64,000 bases of DNA from Peptococcaceae bacterium BICA1-7 (GTDB taxonomy: Bacteria; Bacillota; Desulfotomaculia; Desulfotomaculales; Desulfocucumaceae), in contig JUEB01000001.1 in the NCBI GenBank assembly GCA_000802095.1, positions 186,001 through 250,000 of the forward strand, in the 5' to 3' direction. Position numbers and translations under genes: made by a program. Shown here one piece after another: positions 35,749 through 42,805 of this stretch. The notes under the pieces are model-generated. The model saw only the letters and a list, made by a program, of their open reading frames with translations. It was not told where the DNA came from and made no database searches. How positions within the stretch are numbered: position 1 is the stretch's first letter; the number at the start of each line of letters is the position of its first letter.

Positions 35749-36573
35749 TTAATCCTCTTTGCACACCTTGTTTCGGCCACTTAGCTTTGCCCTGTACAGT
35801 GCTTCATCCGCCCTCTTTCCAATATTGTCTGGAGTGTCACCCGGTCTATATTGTGCAACCCCAAAGCTGGCAGTAATAGAAACTACCAGGTTGTCATTTA
35901 TTGCAACAGGCGTTTTTTCCACTTTTGCCCGCACGCGGCCGGCTATCTCTAAAGCTTCCAGCAGACTGGCATTACAAACCACCGTAAACTCCTCGCCTCC
36001 GTATCGGAATACCTGGTCAGACGGCCGCACCGTCTTCCTGACTATGCCTGCAAACTGTTTGAGCACCTTATCCCCGGCGTCATGGCCATAGGTATCGTTT
36101 ACTTTTTTAAAATAGTCAATATCCATCATGATTACAGATAGGGGGGGGCCTTTTCTGGCAAAAACCTTTTTCATGTAACTGTTCAAATGCTCTCTGTTGG
36201 ACACTCCGGTTAATGGGTCTGTGGTTGATTTTATTAGAAGGTCCAGGTTCTCCCCGGCATAACGGACTTTCTGATTTAAGAGGTCCGATTCCTTAAACTC
36301 AAATTTTTTAAATAACTCTGAAAGGCTCCTGTCCGCCCTGGCAAAATCGGATATGTAGGCGGGGAAAGCCTTATTAATTACCCCCAGGTCGGGATTAACA
36401 CTGATTAGGTTCTCAATTCTCCTGTTATACTGCCTGGCCCACAGGGCGGTGTATCCCGTGAAGGCCAACCAACTAACCGCCCACAGCACGTTAACGAGGG
36501 GATAAAATTTTCCTGCGTCCAGGCCTACAAGAAACAATACTATTCCTCCCGAGCCCCATAGCCACAAACTCAA
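35749..36573 (-). CDS. Membrane GGDEF diguanylate cyclase
   Basis: This 274-residue protein has two N-terminal membrane helices, a short coiled linker and a full GGDEF domain: DPLTGVSNREHL, MMDIDYFKKVNDTYGHDAG and the active site RYGGEEF (~188). An inhibitory RxxD site (RPSD) precedes GGEEF by five residues, so feedback inhibition by c-di-GMP is expected. It makes c-di-GMP from two GTP. It overlaps the thioredoxin-like gene by 4 bp and lies in the pilus cluster, which suggests control of pilus or adhesion genes. Confidence 0.92.
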   Translation of the reverse strand: MSLWLWGSGGIVLFLVGLDAGKFYPLVNVLWAVSWLAFTGYTALWARQYNRRIENLISVNPDLGVINKAFPAYISDFARADRSLSELFKKFEFKESDLLNQKVRYAGENLDLLIKSTTDPLTGVSNREHLNSYMKKVFARKGPPLSVIMMDIDYFKKVNDTYGHDAGDKVLKQFAGIVRKTVRPSDQVFRYGGEEFTVVCNASLLEALEIAGRVRAKVEKTPVAINDNLVVSITASFGVAQYRPGDTPDNIGKRADEALYRAKLSGRNKVCKED

Positions 36574-37325
36574 CTGCTATCACCCCTCAACACTTCAAGT
36601 ATTTTCTCCTGACCGTATAATGCGCTTGTTTGTCCATCTCTGGTAATTATCAGGGCAGGGACCGCTTCATCCCACTCTGTTTCTGATTGATACATGCTTC
36701 CCAGGTAGCCCGCGCTGTCAAGAAGTTCCCTGCCCTCTCCCGGATCCCCGTCCACCTGGACCGGAACCCAGCCTTTTCCCCCGGGGTCGGTTTCTGCCAG
36801 CCTTCCTATGGTACTCCGGCAGGCCCCACAGGAGGTGGAAAAGAGCAGCACAGGCTTAGCCGATATGTCCAGGGAAGTCCTTGTGCCATCGTAAGAAACA
36901 CTGATGTGCTGACTTACCTTACTGGCCGCTGCTGACATAGGCTTGCCTATAAAAACAGGATAGTGTATCAAGGCGTTGACCATAAACAGGGTAGTAATCA
37001 CTGCCGCCATGCCCCGAAGCACATTCTTTCTTTCACTGGTCTCAATAATTGACAGGTAAATCACCCCGGCCAATATCAGAAGATCGGCTTTGATACAATC
37101 CATACACCTGTATGAAAGGGCCGTTTGCAGGACCAGGGATCCAGCTATGAGCAGCGCCCCTCCAATGACAGACCAACCGGCATAACTGGTGAGGGAAATG
37201 GCTGCAATTACCGAACAGGCGATGACCGCTGCCACAGTGAAAATATCAGGAGTCTTTGTCACTGCCAGGAGTACCCCGGCAGAAATAAAAAAAACGCCCC
37301 CAAAGGCTTTGTTGACAACACTCAT
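36570..37325 (-). CDS. Membrane protein with thioredoxin-like domain
   Basis: This 251-residue protein has about four membrane helices, a cysteine pair in YRCMDCIKADLL at a membrane edge, and a soluble C-terminal thioredoxin-like domain with FSTSCGACRSTIG (CGAC). The layout is like MauE/VKOR-type thiol oxidoreductases. It probably forms or shuffles disulfides outside the membrane. It lies 5 bp after the gene for a 12-cysteine pseudopilin, a plausible client. Confidence 0.7.
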   Translation of the reverse strand: MSVVNKAFGGVFFISAGVLLAVTKTPDIFTVAAVIACSVIAAISLTSYAGWSVIGGALLIAGSLVLQTALSYRCMDCIKADLLILAGVIYLSIIETSERKNVLRGMAAVITTLFMVNALIHYPVFIGKPMSAAASKVSQHISVSYDGTRTSLDISAKPVLLFSTSCGACRSTIGRLAETDPGGKGWVPVQVDGDPGEGRELLDSAGYLGSMYQSETEWDEAVPALIITRDGQTSALYGQEKILEVLRGDSS

Positions 37326-37330
37326 CTACT

Positions 37331-38041
37331 CTATTCACACCCCCCCGCGCTCCTGGCTGAACGGTGCCAGTTGCCGTCAACGTCGTAATAATAAGTCCCG
37401 CCTTGGGAACATTTTGAGACGTTTAATTCAGAAAGGTTCGTTCCGGGATACATCTTGTCCAGGAAATTAAGCATGAGTGTCTTAAATTTACCCTCCGTCC
37501 GGACCACCACCGAAGGATATAAACTGCTGCTGCGGTTGTTGTAAACCGCTATGGAACTTATTTCGGACTCACCCTCTGACCCGGCCATCTCTTCGGGCCT
37601 GTTAAGGTCAAAGTATGTCTCGGCCATCAGCCTTGCTTCGGAACCATTATTCTCGTACTCCACCCAGCGTTCAAGAATTTCCACCTTACCGCACCCGCAG
37701 CTGCAGCAATATTTTTTGTATCCCCTGTTCTCGATCAGCTCATCCTCCCTTCCCTCCACCTCGAAGGGGTCCCCGCAGTCTTTACAGCATCTGCGGCATT
37801 TTCCTTCACTATTACAGCACATGTCCTCATATCTGCCGGGGTCTATTTCCACCCGCACATATCTTTTGGCGCTCATGGCGGCGGCCGCAGCCGCCGAGTC
37901 AGACGCTGTTTTCAATTTTTCGCTTACCAGCACGTATCTGGTAAAATCTATGGCCACTGCCATAATAATAATGAGCACTGTGACCACCACCACGAACATG
38001 GGCAGTATGCTTCCTTTTTCCGATCCTATATACTCCCGCAA
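37331..38041 (-). CDS. Cysteine-rich TadG-like pseudopilin
   Basis: This 236-residue protein starts with EYIGSEKGSILPMFVVVVTVLIIIM, a TadE/TadG-type leader and helix, followed by DFTRYVLVSEKLKTASDSAAAAAA as in Tad pseudopilins. The extracellular part holds 12 cysteines, mostly in two knots (MCCNSEGKCRRCCKDCG and YCCSCGCG). These could form disulfides or bind metal. TTG start at 38041 has GGGGAGC upstream. The neighbouring thioredoxin-like protein suggests disulfides. Confidence 0.72.
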   Translation of the reverse strand: MREYIGSEKGSILPMFVVVVTVLIIIMAVAIDFTRYVLVSEKLKTASDSAAAAAAMSAKRYVRVEIDPGRYEDMCCNSEGKCRRCCKDCGDPFEVEGREDELIENRGYKKYCCSCGCGKVEILERWVEYENNGSEARLMAETYFDLNRPEEMAGSEGESEISSIAVYNNRSSSLYPSVVVRTEGKFKTLMLNFLDKMYPGTNLSELNVSKCSQGGTYYYDVDGNWHRSARSAGGCE

Positions 38042-38053
38042 GAAAAGCTCCCC

Positions 38054-38458
38054 CTATCTCGTATCGGACCACATATAAGTAGCCCTGGTGTTTATGTGGT
38101 AATCCTGCAGGGCGCTGCCTTCCAGCAGTTTCGGGAAGGTTTTGCTAAAGGGCCTGGAGATGTAATTTACCGTGCAGGTTACCCCGGTTCCGCCCGTATA
38201 GAATTCAATGGAGGTCCTCCCGGGGTCAAGCCCCCAAAGCCAGGCCGCCTGCTCTGCCTTTACCTTTGCCCAGCTGACATCTCTTGTCATGCTGGCCTCC
38301 CTGGCCCCCTCCCGGGCCACCTTCTGGGAGCCGTAGGTGTCGGCGAAAAGAAAGGAAAAGGTTACTGTGGCCAAGAATATCACCATGAGAATAGAGACAG
38401 AAAAAACGAATTCAAGCATAATGGAACCCTTTCGGTTGTTTATAATGCTTTTACTCAA
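38054..38458 (-). CDS. TadE-like pseudopilin
   Basis: TTG at 38458, overlapping the stop of the upstream gene, gives a 134-residue protein with NNRKGSIMLEFVFSVSILMVIF: basic head, Gly-Ser point and Glu at +5. The longer frame to 38539 lacks a ribosome site. The rest is a small extracellular domain. Confidence 0.7.
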   Translation of the reverse strand: MSKSIINNRKGSIMLEFVFSVSILMVIFLATVTFSFLFADTYGSQKVAREGAREASMTRDVSWAKVKAEQAAWLWGLDPGRTSIEFYTGGTGVTCTVNYISRPFSKTFPKLLEGSALQDYHINTRATYMWSDTR

Positions 38459-38876
38459 CCCCGATCCTGAGCATGTACTCACGGATTCTGACTGCCTCCT
38501 TCCGGATGTGAATTTTTCCCTTAACATTGGACGCACCAAACGGGTCGATCAGCTTTTGGAATCCCGGAAACAAAGGCTCCATGTACGCTTCCGCCACCCC
38601 ATAGCCGTTCTCCGGGGTGCTGTATGCCACTGCACCCCTGGTGGGACAAGCAATAAGCGCCTTGTTCAGGTAATTAAGGGCCATTTTCTGTGATTCTGCT
38701 GCATTGTCGGTGACGCCGACATTGTGCGCTGCTATCCTGGCCGCCTGGCTCACCTGGGAAGAGTTGTATATCCAAATGCCCGTGACAATGATGCCCATGA
38801 CAAAACCGACAAACATTATTCCGCATACGGCGAATTCCACCAGTATCGACCCTTTTTGGCTTTTTAGCCTGTCCAT
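38451..38876 (-). CDS. TadE-like pseudopilin
   Basis: This 141-residue protein has LKSQKGSILVEFAVCGIMFVGF with Gly-Ser, Glu at +5 and a long helix, followed by a short globular domain. GAGGGGG precedes the ATG. It is the first gene of the 38.9-35.7 kb run. Confidence 0.72.
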   Translation of the reverse strand: MDRLKSQKGSILVEFAVCGIMFVGFVMGIIVTGIWIYNSSQVSQAARIAAHNVGVTDNAAESQKMALNYLNKALIACPTRGAVAYSTPENGYGVAEAYMEPLFPGFQKLIDPFGASNVKGKIHIRKEAVRIREYMLRIGVE

Positions 38877-38892
38877 GAGATTTCACCCCCTC

Positions 38893-38926
38893 AAATAAAT
38901 AAGCCCGCCGGGCTAAAGGCGGGCTT
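38893..38926 (-). terminator. Terminator between toxin-antitoxin pair and pseudopilin operon
   Basis: AAGCCCGCC and GGCGGGCTT form a perfect 9-bp stem, and on the minus strand ATTTATTT follows. It would end the PIN/AbrB transcript before the pseudopilin operon. The T-run is interrupted, so efficiency may be moderate. Confidence 0.6.
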
Positions 38927-39066
38927 GTCTGCGTAACTTACCGGAGAACTCCTCCACGAATTTCACTGTCTGTGTTGAACACCTCATTATTTACCGTGAT
39001 GGTTACCCTGTCCCTGCTATCCGGTGGGTAAATTATGTATTCCCATTTTGAATTTTACATATTCTT

Positions 39067-39489
39067 CTATTTTAGCCAAATAACCTGTACCTTGTCTGCA
39101 ACAATGGAAAATTCCTTGTCTCCGGTTATAAGTGGAGCATCCTTTTCAATGGCCAACGCAGCCGCAAAACAATCAGCGTATGAAATGCCTCCTCTTGCTT
39201 TTAGCTCTGAGGCTATTTTCGCCCGTTCCCAGGTGACATCAATAATGCGAATGTTATTTGATTGATGCAATTCATTTTCAACTAATTGAGCTACTTCTAT
39301 TCCACGTTCCCGATAGACTATATAGTACACTTCACCAGCATTAACCACGCTGATGAAAAACTGTGCTCCTGGAGTTTGGAGGAATTCTTTTACTATTTGT
39401 CCGCCTTCTTCAGCTTCTAAAAATGCAAGCAAAGCATAGGCATCCAGGACGTAGACCTCATTTTTGCTCTTTTCTGATTTCATTGGCAT
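39067..39489 (-). CDS. vapC: PIN-domain ribonuclease toxin (VapC-like)
   Basis: This 140-residue PIN domain carries all four acidic metal-binding positions: D16 (VLDAYALLAFL), E53 (NAGEVYY), D106 (SYADCFAAALA) and D124 (TGDKEF). VapC toxins cleave tRNA or rRNA when their antitoxin decays. It overlaps the AbrB-type antitoxin gene by 32 bp. Such pairs often stabilise mobile elements by killing cells that lose them. Confidence 0.88.
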   Translation of the reverse strand: MPMKSEKSKNEVYVLDAYALLAFLEAEEGGQIVKEFLQTPGAQFFISVVNAGEVYYIVYRERGIEVAQLVENELHQSNNIRIIDVTWERAKIASELKARGGISYADCFAAALAIEKDAPLITGDKEFSIVADKVQVIWLK

Positions 39490-39697
39490 GTTCCTTTTGC
39501 AGCGACCGGGTTAAACTATTCTTACCTTTTAAGACACCGTATAACCCAACAAGCGGTTTATCCGGCAGTGGAATCAAGACCAGCTTCCCATCAATTTCCT
39601 GAAGCTCAAACCTGTCGCCTTGCCTTATCTTATACTTTTTCCTAATCTCAGATGGAATAATAATTTGACCCTTTGTAGAAACTGTGATTACCGGCAC
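39458..39697 (-). CDS. vapB: AbrB/MazE-type antitoxin (VapB-like)
   Basis: This 79-residue protein has the swapped-hairpin DNA-binding core ITVSTKGQIIIPSEIRKKY and RQGDRFEL, followed by a tail that would bind and block the PIN toxin. It probably represses its own operon through the perfect inverted repeat that overlaps the promoter 18-44 bp upstream. Confidence 0.88.
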   Translation of the reverse strand: MPVITVSTKGQIIIPSEIRKKYKIRQGDRFELQEIDGKLVLIPLPDKPLVGLYGVLKGKNSLTRSLQKEHANEIRKEQK

Positions 39698-39714
39698 TGC
39701 CTTACACCCCCTTT

Positions 39715-39752
39715 ATGTCTTACATTATATATGTAAGACATAAAATTGTCAA
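39715..39752 (-). promoter_or_regulatory. Consensus promoter within a perfect operator palindrome
   Basis: On the minus strand TTGACA (39747-39752) and TATAAT (39724-39729) are 17 bp apart, a full sigma-A consensus. The -10 lies within ATGTCTTACAT-N5-ATGTAAGACAT (39715-39741), a perfect 11-bp inverted repeat. Antitoxin binding there would occlude polymerase. Confidence 0.85.
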
Positions 39753-39820
39753 TATATTCATACACCACCCCCAAAACAATTGTGCTTTCTATCCATATAA
39801 CACACGGTTCCTACCACCAT

Positions 39821-40273
39821 TCAAACCATGATTGCCATCAATACCGTAGCGGGCCCCAATACCGCACCATAGGGCGCCTCACCCCCGGGGACCTTCCCTG
39901 ACACCACCATCACTGCAGTCTGCAGCTGGCCTGTCTTATACCAGGTTGTTGTAAACCCCCAAGCTATCAGCACAATCCCTGCAATGAAGGAGCCTAATAA
40001 AACTGGCTGAATTCCCAGGAGTAGCGAAAGGGCAACGGCAAGTTTAAGATCCCCAGCCCCCATCTTTCCGGACAGGAAGAAACACAGGTACATGGCAAAT
40101 ATGATGAGGCCGCCGTATATATTGACATAGTTTCCGGCCAGTATGTTCAGTATGATCCCGGCCAGCACCGCCGGGTAAGTGAAGATATTATAGATTAACC
40201 TCTCCTTTATATCCGTCCAGGTACAGACAGCCACCAGCAAGAACGCTAAGATAATCCCCGCGTCATAATACAA
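39821..40273 (-). CDS. cpaA: TadV/CpaA-type prepilin peptidase
   Basis: This 150-residue A24-family aspartyl protease has the two catalytic regions TWTDIKERLIYN and GKMGAGDLKLAVAL in a protein of about five helices. It cleaves prepilin leaders after glycine at the membrane, and its substrates here would be the Flp and TadE-like proteins of both Tad sets. The start is a TTG after GGGAGGCGG. It lacks the methylase half of PilD, as usual for the Tad class. Confidence 0.85.
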   Translation of the reverse strand: MYYDAGIILAFLLVAVCTWTDIKERLIYNIFTYPAVLAGIILNILAGNYVNIYGGLIIFAMYLCFFLSGKMGAGDLKLAVALSLLLGIQPVLLGSFIAGIVLIAWGFTTTWYKTGQLQTAVMVVSGKVPGGEAPYGAVLGPATVLMAIMV

Positions 40274-40287
40274 AAAACCGCCTCCCT

Positions 40288-40491
40288 TCAGGCAAAAAAC
40301 GTCTTGTAAGTTATAATTCCGGCAACAGCCATCAATACCCCGGAAACTACTCCGGCCTGTCTTTTTTCCAGACCTGCCGAGAACAGTCCCAGGCGAATGA
40401 AGTGGAATATCCCCCCCAATATGGCCAGGCCCAGCAATAAGCCGCCGATAATAATGGACTTGTCCATTACTGATGCCGTAATCCCTCCCAT
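40288..40491 (-). CDS. Small two-helix membrane protein
   Basis: ATG at 40491 after GAGGAG gives a ~67-residue protein with two hydrophobic segments (IIIGGLLLGLAILGGIFHFI; GVVSGVLMAVAGIITY). It is sandwiched between the prepilin peptidase and a DUF192 gene and is probably co-translated with the latter, whose stop is 5 bp upstream. Function unknown; a Tad accessory role is guessed from context. Confidence 0.6.
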   Translation of the reverse strand: MGGITASVMDKSIIIGGLLLGLAILGGIFHFIRLGLFSAGLEKRQAGVVSGVLMAVAGIITYKTFFA

Positions 40492-40495
40492 TACA

Positions 40496-40837
40496 TCACT
40501 CCTCAAGTTTTAATGTATCACCTGGGAGAACCCTATTTCTTAGGGTTCCCCCGGGCAGTTCCACAACGCAGCGCGCTCCCCATACTAGCCTGCTGATTCT
40601 CCACGGTCTCATATTTTGTACAACATGTTTTACCCGGAAATCCAGGCTGAGAAATAATATGTCAATATTAAACCTCATGAAAAAGGTATGCGCCTGGCTG
40701 CAGGGCTTTAAAATGAGGGCAGATCCGGAGGGCATTTCTTTTTTTCCCATGAGCCCGGTGAGGCGGGTAATAAATCTGTCCGCCATTACCACATGGCTTG
40801 AGATGACTTTTCCGTTACTGCAGTTTATTAATTTCAT
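40496..40837 (-). CDS. DUF192 family protein
   Basis: This 113-residue protein has the DUF192 pattern ADRFITRLTGLMGKK, then CSQAHTFFMRFNIDILFL and VVELPGGTL. The family's biochemical role is unknown, but it often sits in Tad/Flp pilus loci, as here beside the prepilin peptidase and an Flp pilin. Confidence 0.82.
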   Translation of the reverse strand: MKLINCSNGKVISSHVVMADRFITRLTGLMGKKEMPSGSALILKPCSQAHTFFMRFNIDILFLSLDFRVKHVVQNMRPWRISRLVWGARCVVELPGGTLRNRVLPGDTLKLEE

Positions 40838-40853
40838 GAAACACCATCTATCT

Positions 40854-40888
40854 AAAAATAAAGAAGGCCCTGGCTAATCAGGACCTTC
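40854..40888 (-). terminator. Terminator after the Flp pilin gene
   Basis: On the minus strand GAAGGTCCTG and CCAGGGCCTTC pair around ATTAG (40863-40888), then TTTATTTTT follows. A terminator directly after flp is common: it lets the pilin message accumulate above the downstream genes. Confidence 0.8.
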
Positions 40889-40904
40889 ACCTTCCATGTA
40901 AATA

Positions 40905-41072
40905 TTAGTTGTCCATTGCATCAGAGACGTCGTCCAATTTTTCGCTTATTCTGCCTCCGAGAGTATTGAAAGCGATAATGGCGGCAACCGCAACCAGGGC
41001 GATTATGAGTCCATATTCAGCCATCCCCTGGCCTTTTTGGTCATTGTGTATCCTTTTAACTAACTGCATCAT
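40905..41072 (-). CDS. flp: Flp-family type IVb pilin
   Basis: This 55-residue protein reads HNDQKGQGMAEYGLIIALVAVAAIIAFNTL and then a short amphipathic tail. It has the classical Flp features: cleavage after glycine, Glu at the expected position followed by Tyr, and one long helix. GGAGGTG precedes the ATG. It heads the cluster towards the peptidase and follows the TadC gene of set 2, so it is the likely major pilin. Confidence 0.9.
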   Translation of the reverse strand: MMQLVKRIHNDQKGQGMAEYGLIIALVAVAAIIAFNTLGGRISEKLDDVSDAMDN

Positions 41073-41119
41073 TTTCTATTCACCTCCCTCTAAATATTGA
41101 ATGGTTTTCTCACCTCTTT

Positions 41120-41950
41120 TCAGTCAAAAGCCAAAAAGAGATTCCACAAAATTGGGAATCCCAATAACACGAATAAAGGCGCCAGAACGAACCCGATTAT
41201 CGGAAACAACAGTTTTATTGTTAATTCCCCGGCAACTTTTTGGGTTTCATGCTTCCTCCTGGCCAGTATCTTTTCAGCGTGGTGCTTCACCACAGGCTCC
41301 AAAGGACTCCCGTAGCGCATGGCCTGCTGCATCTTGCCCACCAGTCCGGTCAGCTCCGGAATGCCGCAGCGCAGCGCCATCTTGTTCAGGGCGGCCTCCC
41401 TGCTGTCACCGGTGGCCATGTCCATCAATGCCCGGCTGACTTCCTTCCCCAGTTCTCCCCGCATGGTATAAGAAACCTCTTCCAGAGCCAAAAGGATATC
41501 TGCCCCTCTCAGCGCATTACCCATAAGCATGCAAAAATCGGGAATATCTCCCTTGATGGCTTCTACCCGGGCTTTCACCCTTTTGTTGAGCCATGCCCCC
41601 GGGATAATGTACAGTACAACGGCAGCCAGTGCCACCCAGTAGAAATCAATCCAGCCAGCCAGCGTGGGCAGCAGTAGGATTACCACACTGACTGCGGGCA
41701 GACCAATCTGGAGCCCCGCGAAGTATTCAGGTTCAATGGCCAGATCAGCCTGAGTTAATTTCTTTTTTAGGATATTCCTATTGACATCATTGCTTAGCCT
41801 GGCTCCCGTTTTATTCAGAAGGCTTTCAGCCTGGCCCTTAAGTTCAACCCCTCCGGGGAGTCTTAACCTGTTTCCCGCAACTGCCACAAGAACGGAGGAG
41901 GCAGCCAGAGCCGCCCCCAGTAAAGCTATATCCATATCTTTTATCAGCAC
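41120..41950 (-). CDS. tadC: TadC platform protein (set 2)
   Basis: This 276-residue F-domain protein has paired helices near 80-125, a cytoplasmic core (FCMLMGNALRGADILLALEEV; YGSPLEPVVKHHAEKI) and C-terminal helices (LLFPIIGFVLAPLFVLLGFP). It lies 3 bp after the set 2 TadB. Confidence 0.85.
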   Translation of the reverse strand: MLIKDMDIALLGAALAASSVLVAVAGNRLRLPGGVELKGQAESLLNKTGARLSNDVNRNILKKKLTQADLAIEPEYFAGLQIGLPAVSVVILLLPTLAGWIDFYWVALAAVVLYIIPGAWLNKRVKARVEAIKGDIPDFCMLMGNALRGADILLALEEVSYTMRGELGKEVSRALMDMATGDSREAALNKMALRCGIPELTGLVGKMQQAMRYGSPLEPVVKHHAEKILARRKHETQKVAGELTIKLLFPIIGFVLAPLFVLLGFPILWNLFLAFD

Positions 41951-41953
41951 GAC

Positions 41954-42805
41954 TTATACCCCCTGGTCCAGGGACTTCTTTATAATCCTGCGGGTAAATA
42001 TGTTTCCGTATAGAATCCAAAGGGTAGCCAGGAGAAAGACCATGTTGCCTTCAAAGGTGCTGAATAGCGGGTCTGTAAAGCCAGGGGACATAATTCGCGC
42101 AAACCCTATGAAAAAGAAGGGCAAAGCCGTGAGGACCTTCAATGTCATCATGTTCTGGGCCACCGCCGCCCCAATAATGCTTCTGAAGCTTTCTTTATCC
42201 TCGTAGGCCTCCATGGAGTACCGGCAGGTTTCAGCCAGATCCACTCCCACCCGGTTGTAAAGCCTTACGGCTATAGAGAGCGATTTTAAGTCCTCCCAGC
42301 CGGTTTCCTTTCTTACCGCCTCTATGGCCTGGGCCAGGGTATCCCCTGTCCTGGTTCTGCGCAGTATTTCATAAAACATGTCCCGGGCCGGCCGGGGCAT
42401 GTTTGGTATGGCATCCTCCAGGGCCTGGTAGGGGTTCATGCCGCCGTAAGTAGCGCTTTCAAGCTGTCCCAGAACATCAATAAACTGAGTTCTGAGGAGC
42501 TCCATTCTGTCATCTTCCTGCTTCTTTTTCCACCACTTCAGCACCAGCGATCCCATACTGAGGCCTATCAGTCCGAAGTACCATTTACCAGTTATAGCAA
42601 GGGCTATTCCTCCTACAATTACCCCGCCGGCGATCATAATAATTTTTTCCTGAGCCGACCTCCCAGCTTTTTCCCGAGTTTCAATTCTCTCATCACTCAG
42701 ACGAACCGATCGTATTTTGGAAAGATTTATTTTGCTGCCCGCCAGTGCCCAAAAGACAGCCGCGCCCATAAGCACCGCAGCAGCGAGAACAAAAATATAA
42801 CTCAT
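41954..42805 (-). CDS. tadB: TadB platform protein (set 2)
   Basis: This 283-residue F-domain protein has an N-terminal helix, a central pair (IIMIAGGVIVGGIALAI), a cytoplasmic core (FIDVLGQLESATYGGMNPYQALED; LYNRVGVDLAETCRYSMEAYED) and terminal helices. It overlaps the ParA-TadA fusion by 4 bp. Confidence 0.85.
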   Translation of the reverse strand: MSYIFVLAAAVLMGAAVFWALAGSKINLSKIRSVRLSDERIETREKAGRSAQEKIIMIAGGVIVGGIALAITGKWYFGLIGLSMGSLVLKWWKKKQEDDRMELLRTQFIDVLGQLESATYGGMNPYQALEDAIPNMPRPARDMFYEILRRTRTGDTLAQAIEAVRKETGWEDLKSLSIAVRLYNRVGVDLAETCRYSMEAYEDKESFRSIIGAAVAQNMMTLKVLTALPFFFIGFARIMSPGFTDPLFSTFEGNMVFLLATLWILYGNIFTRRIIKKSLDQGV

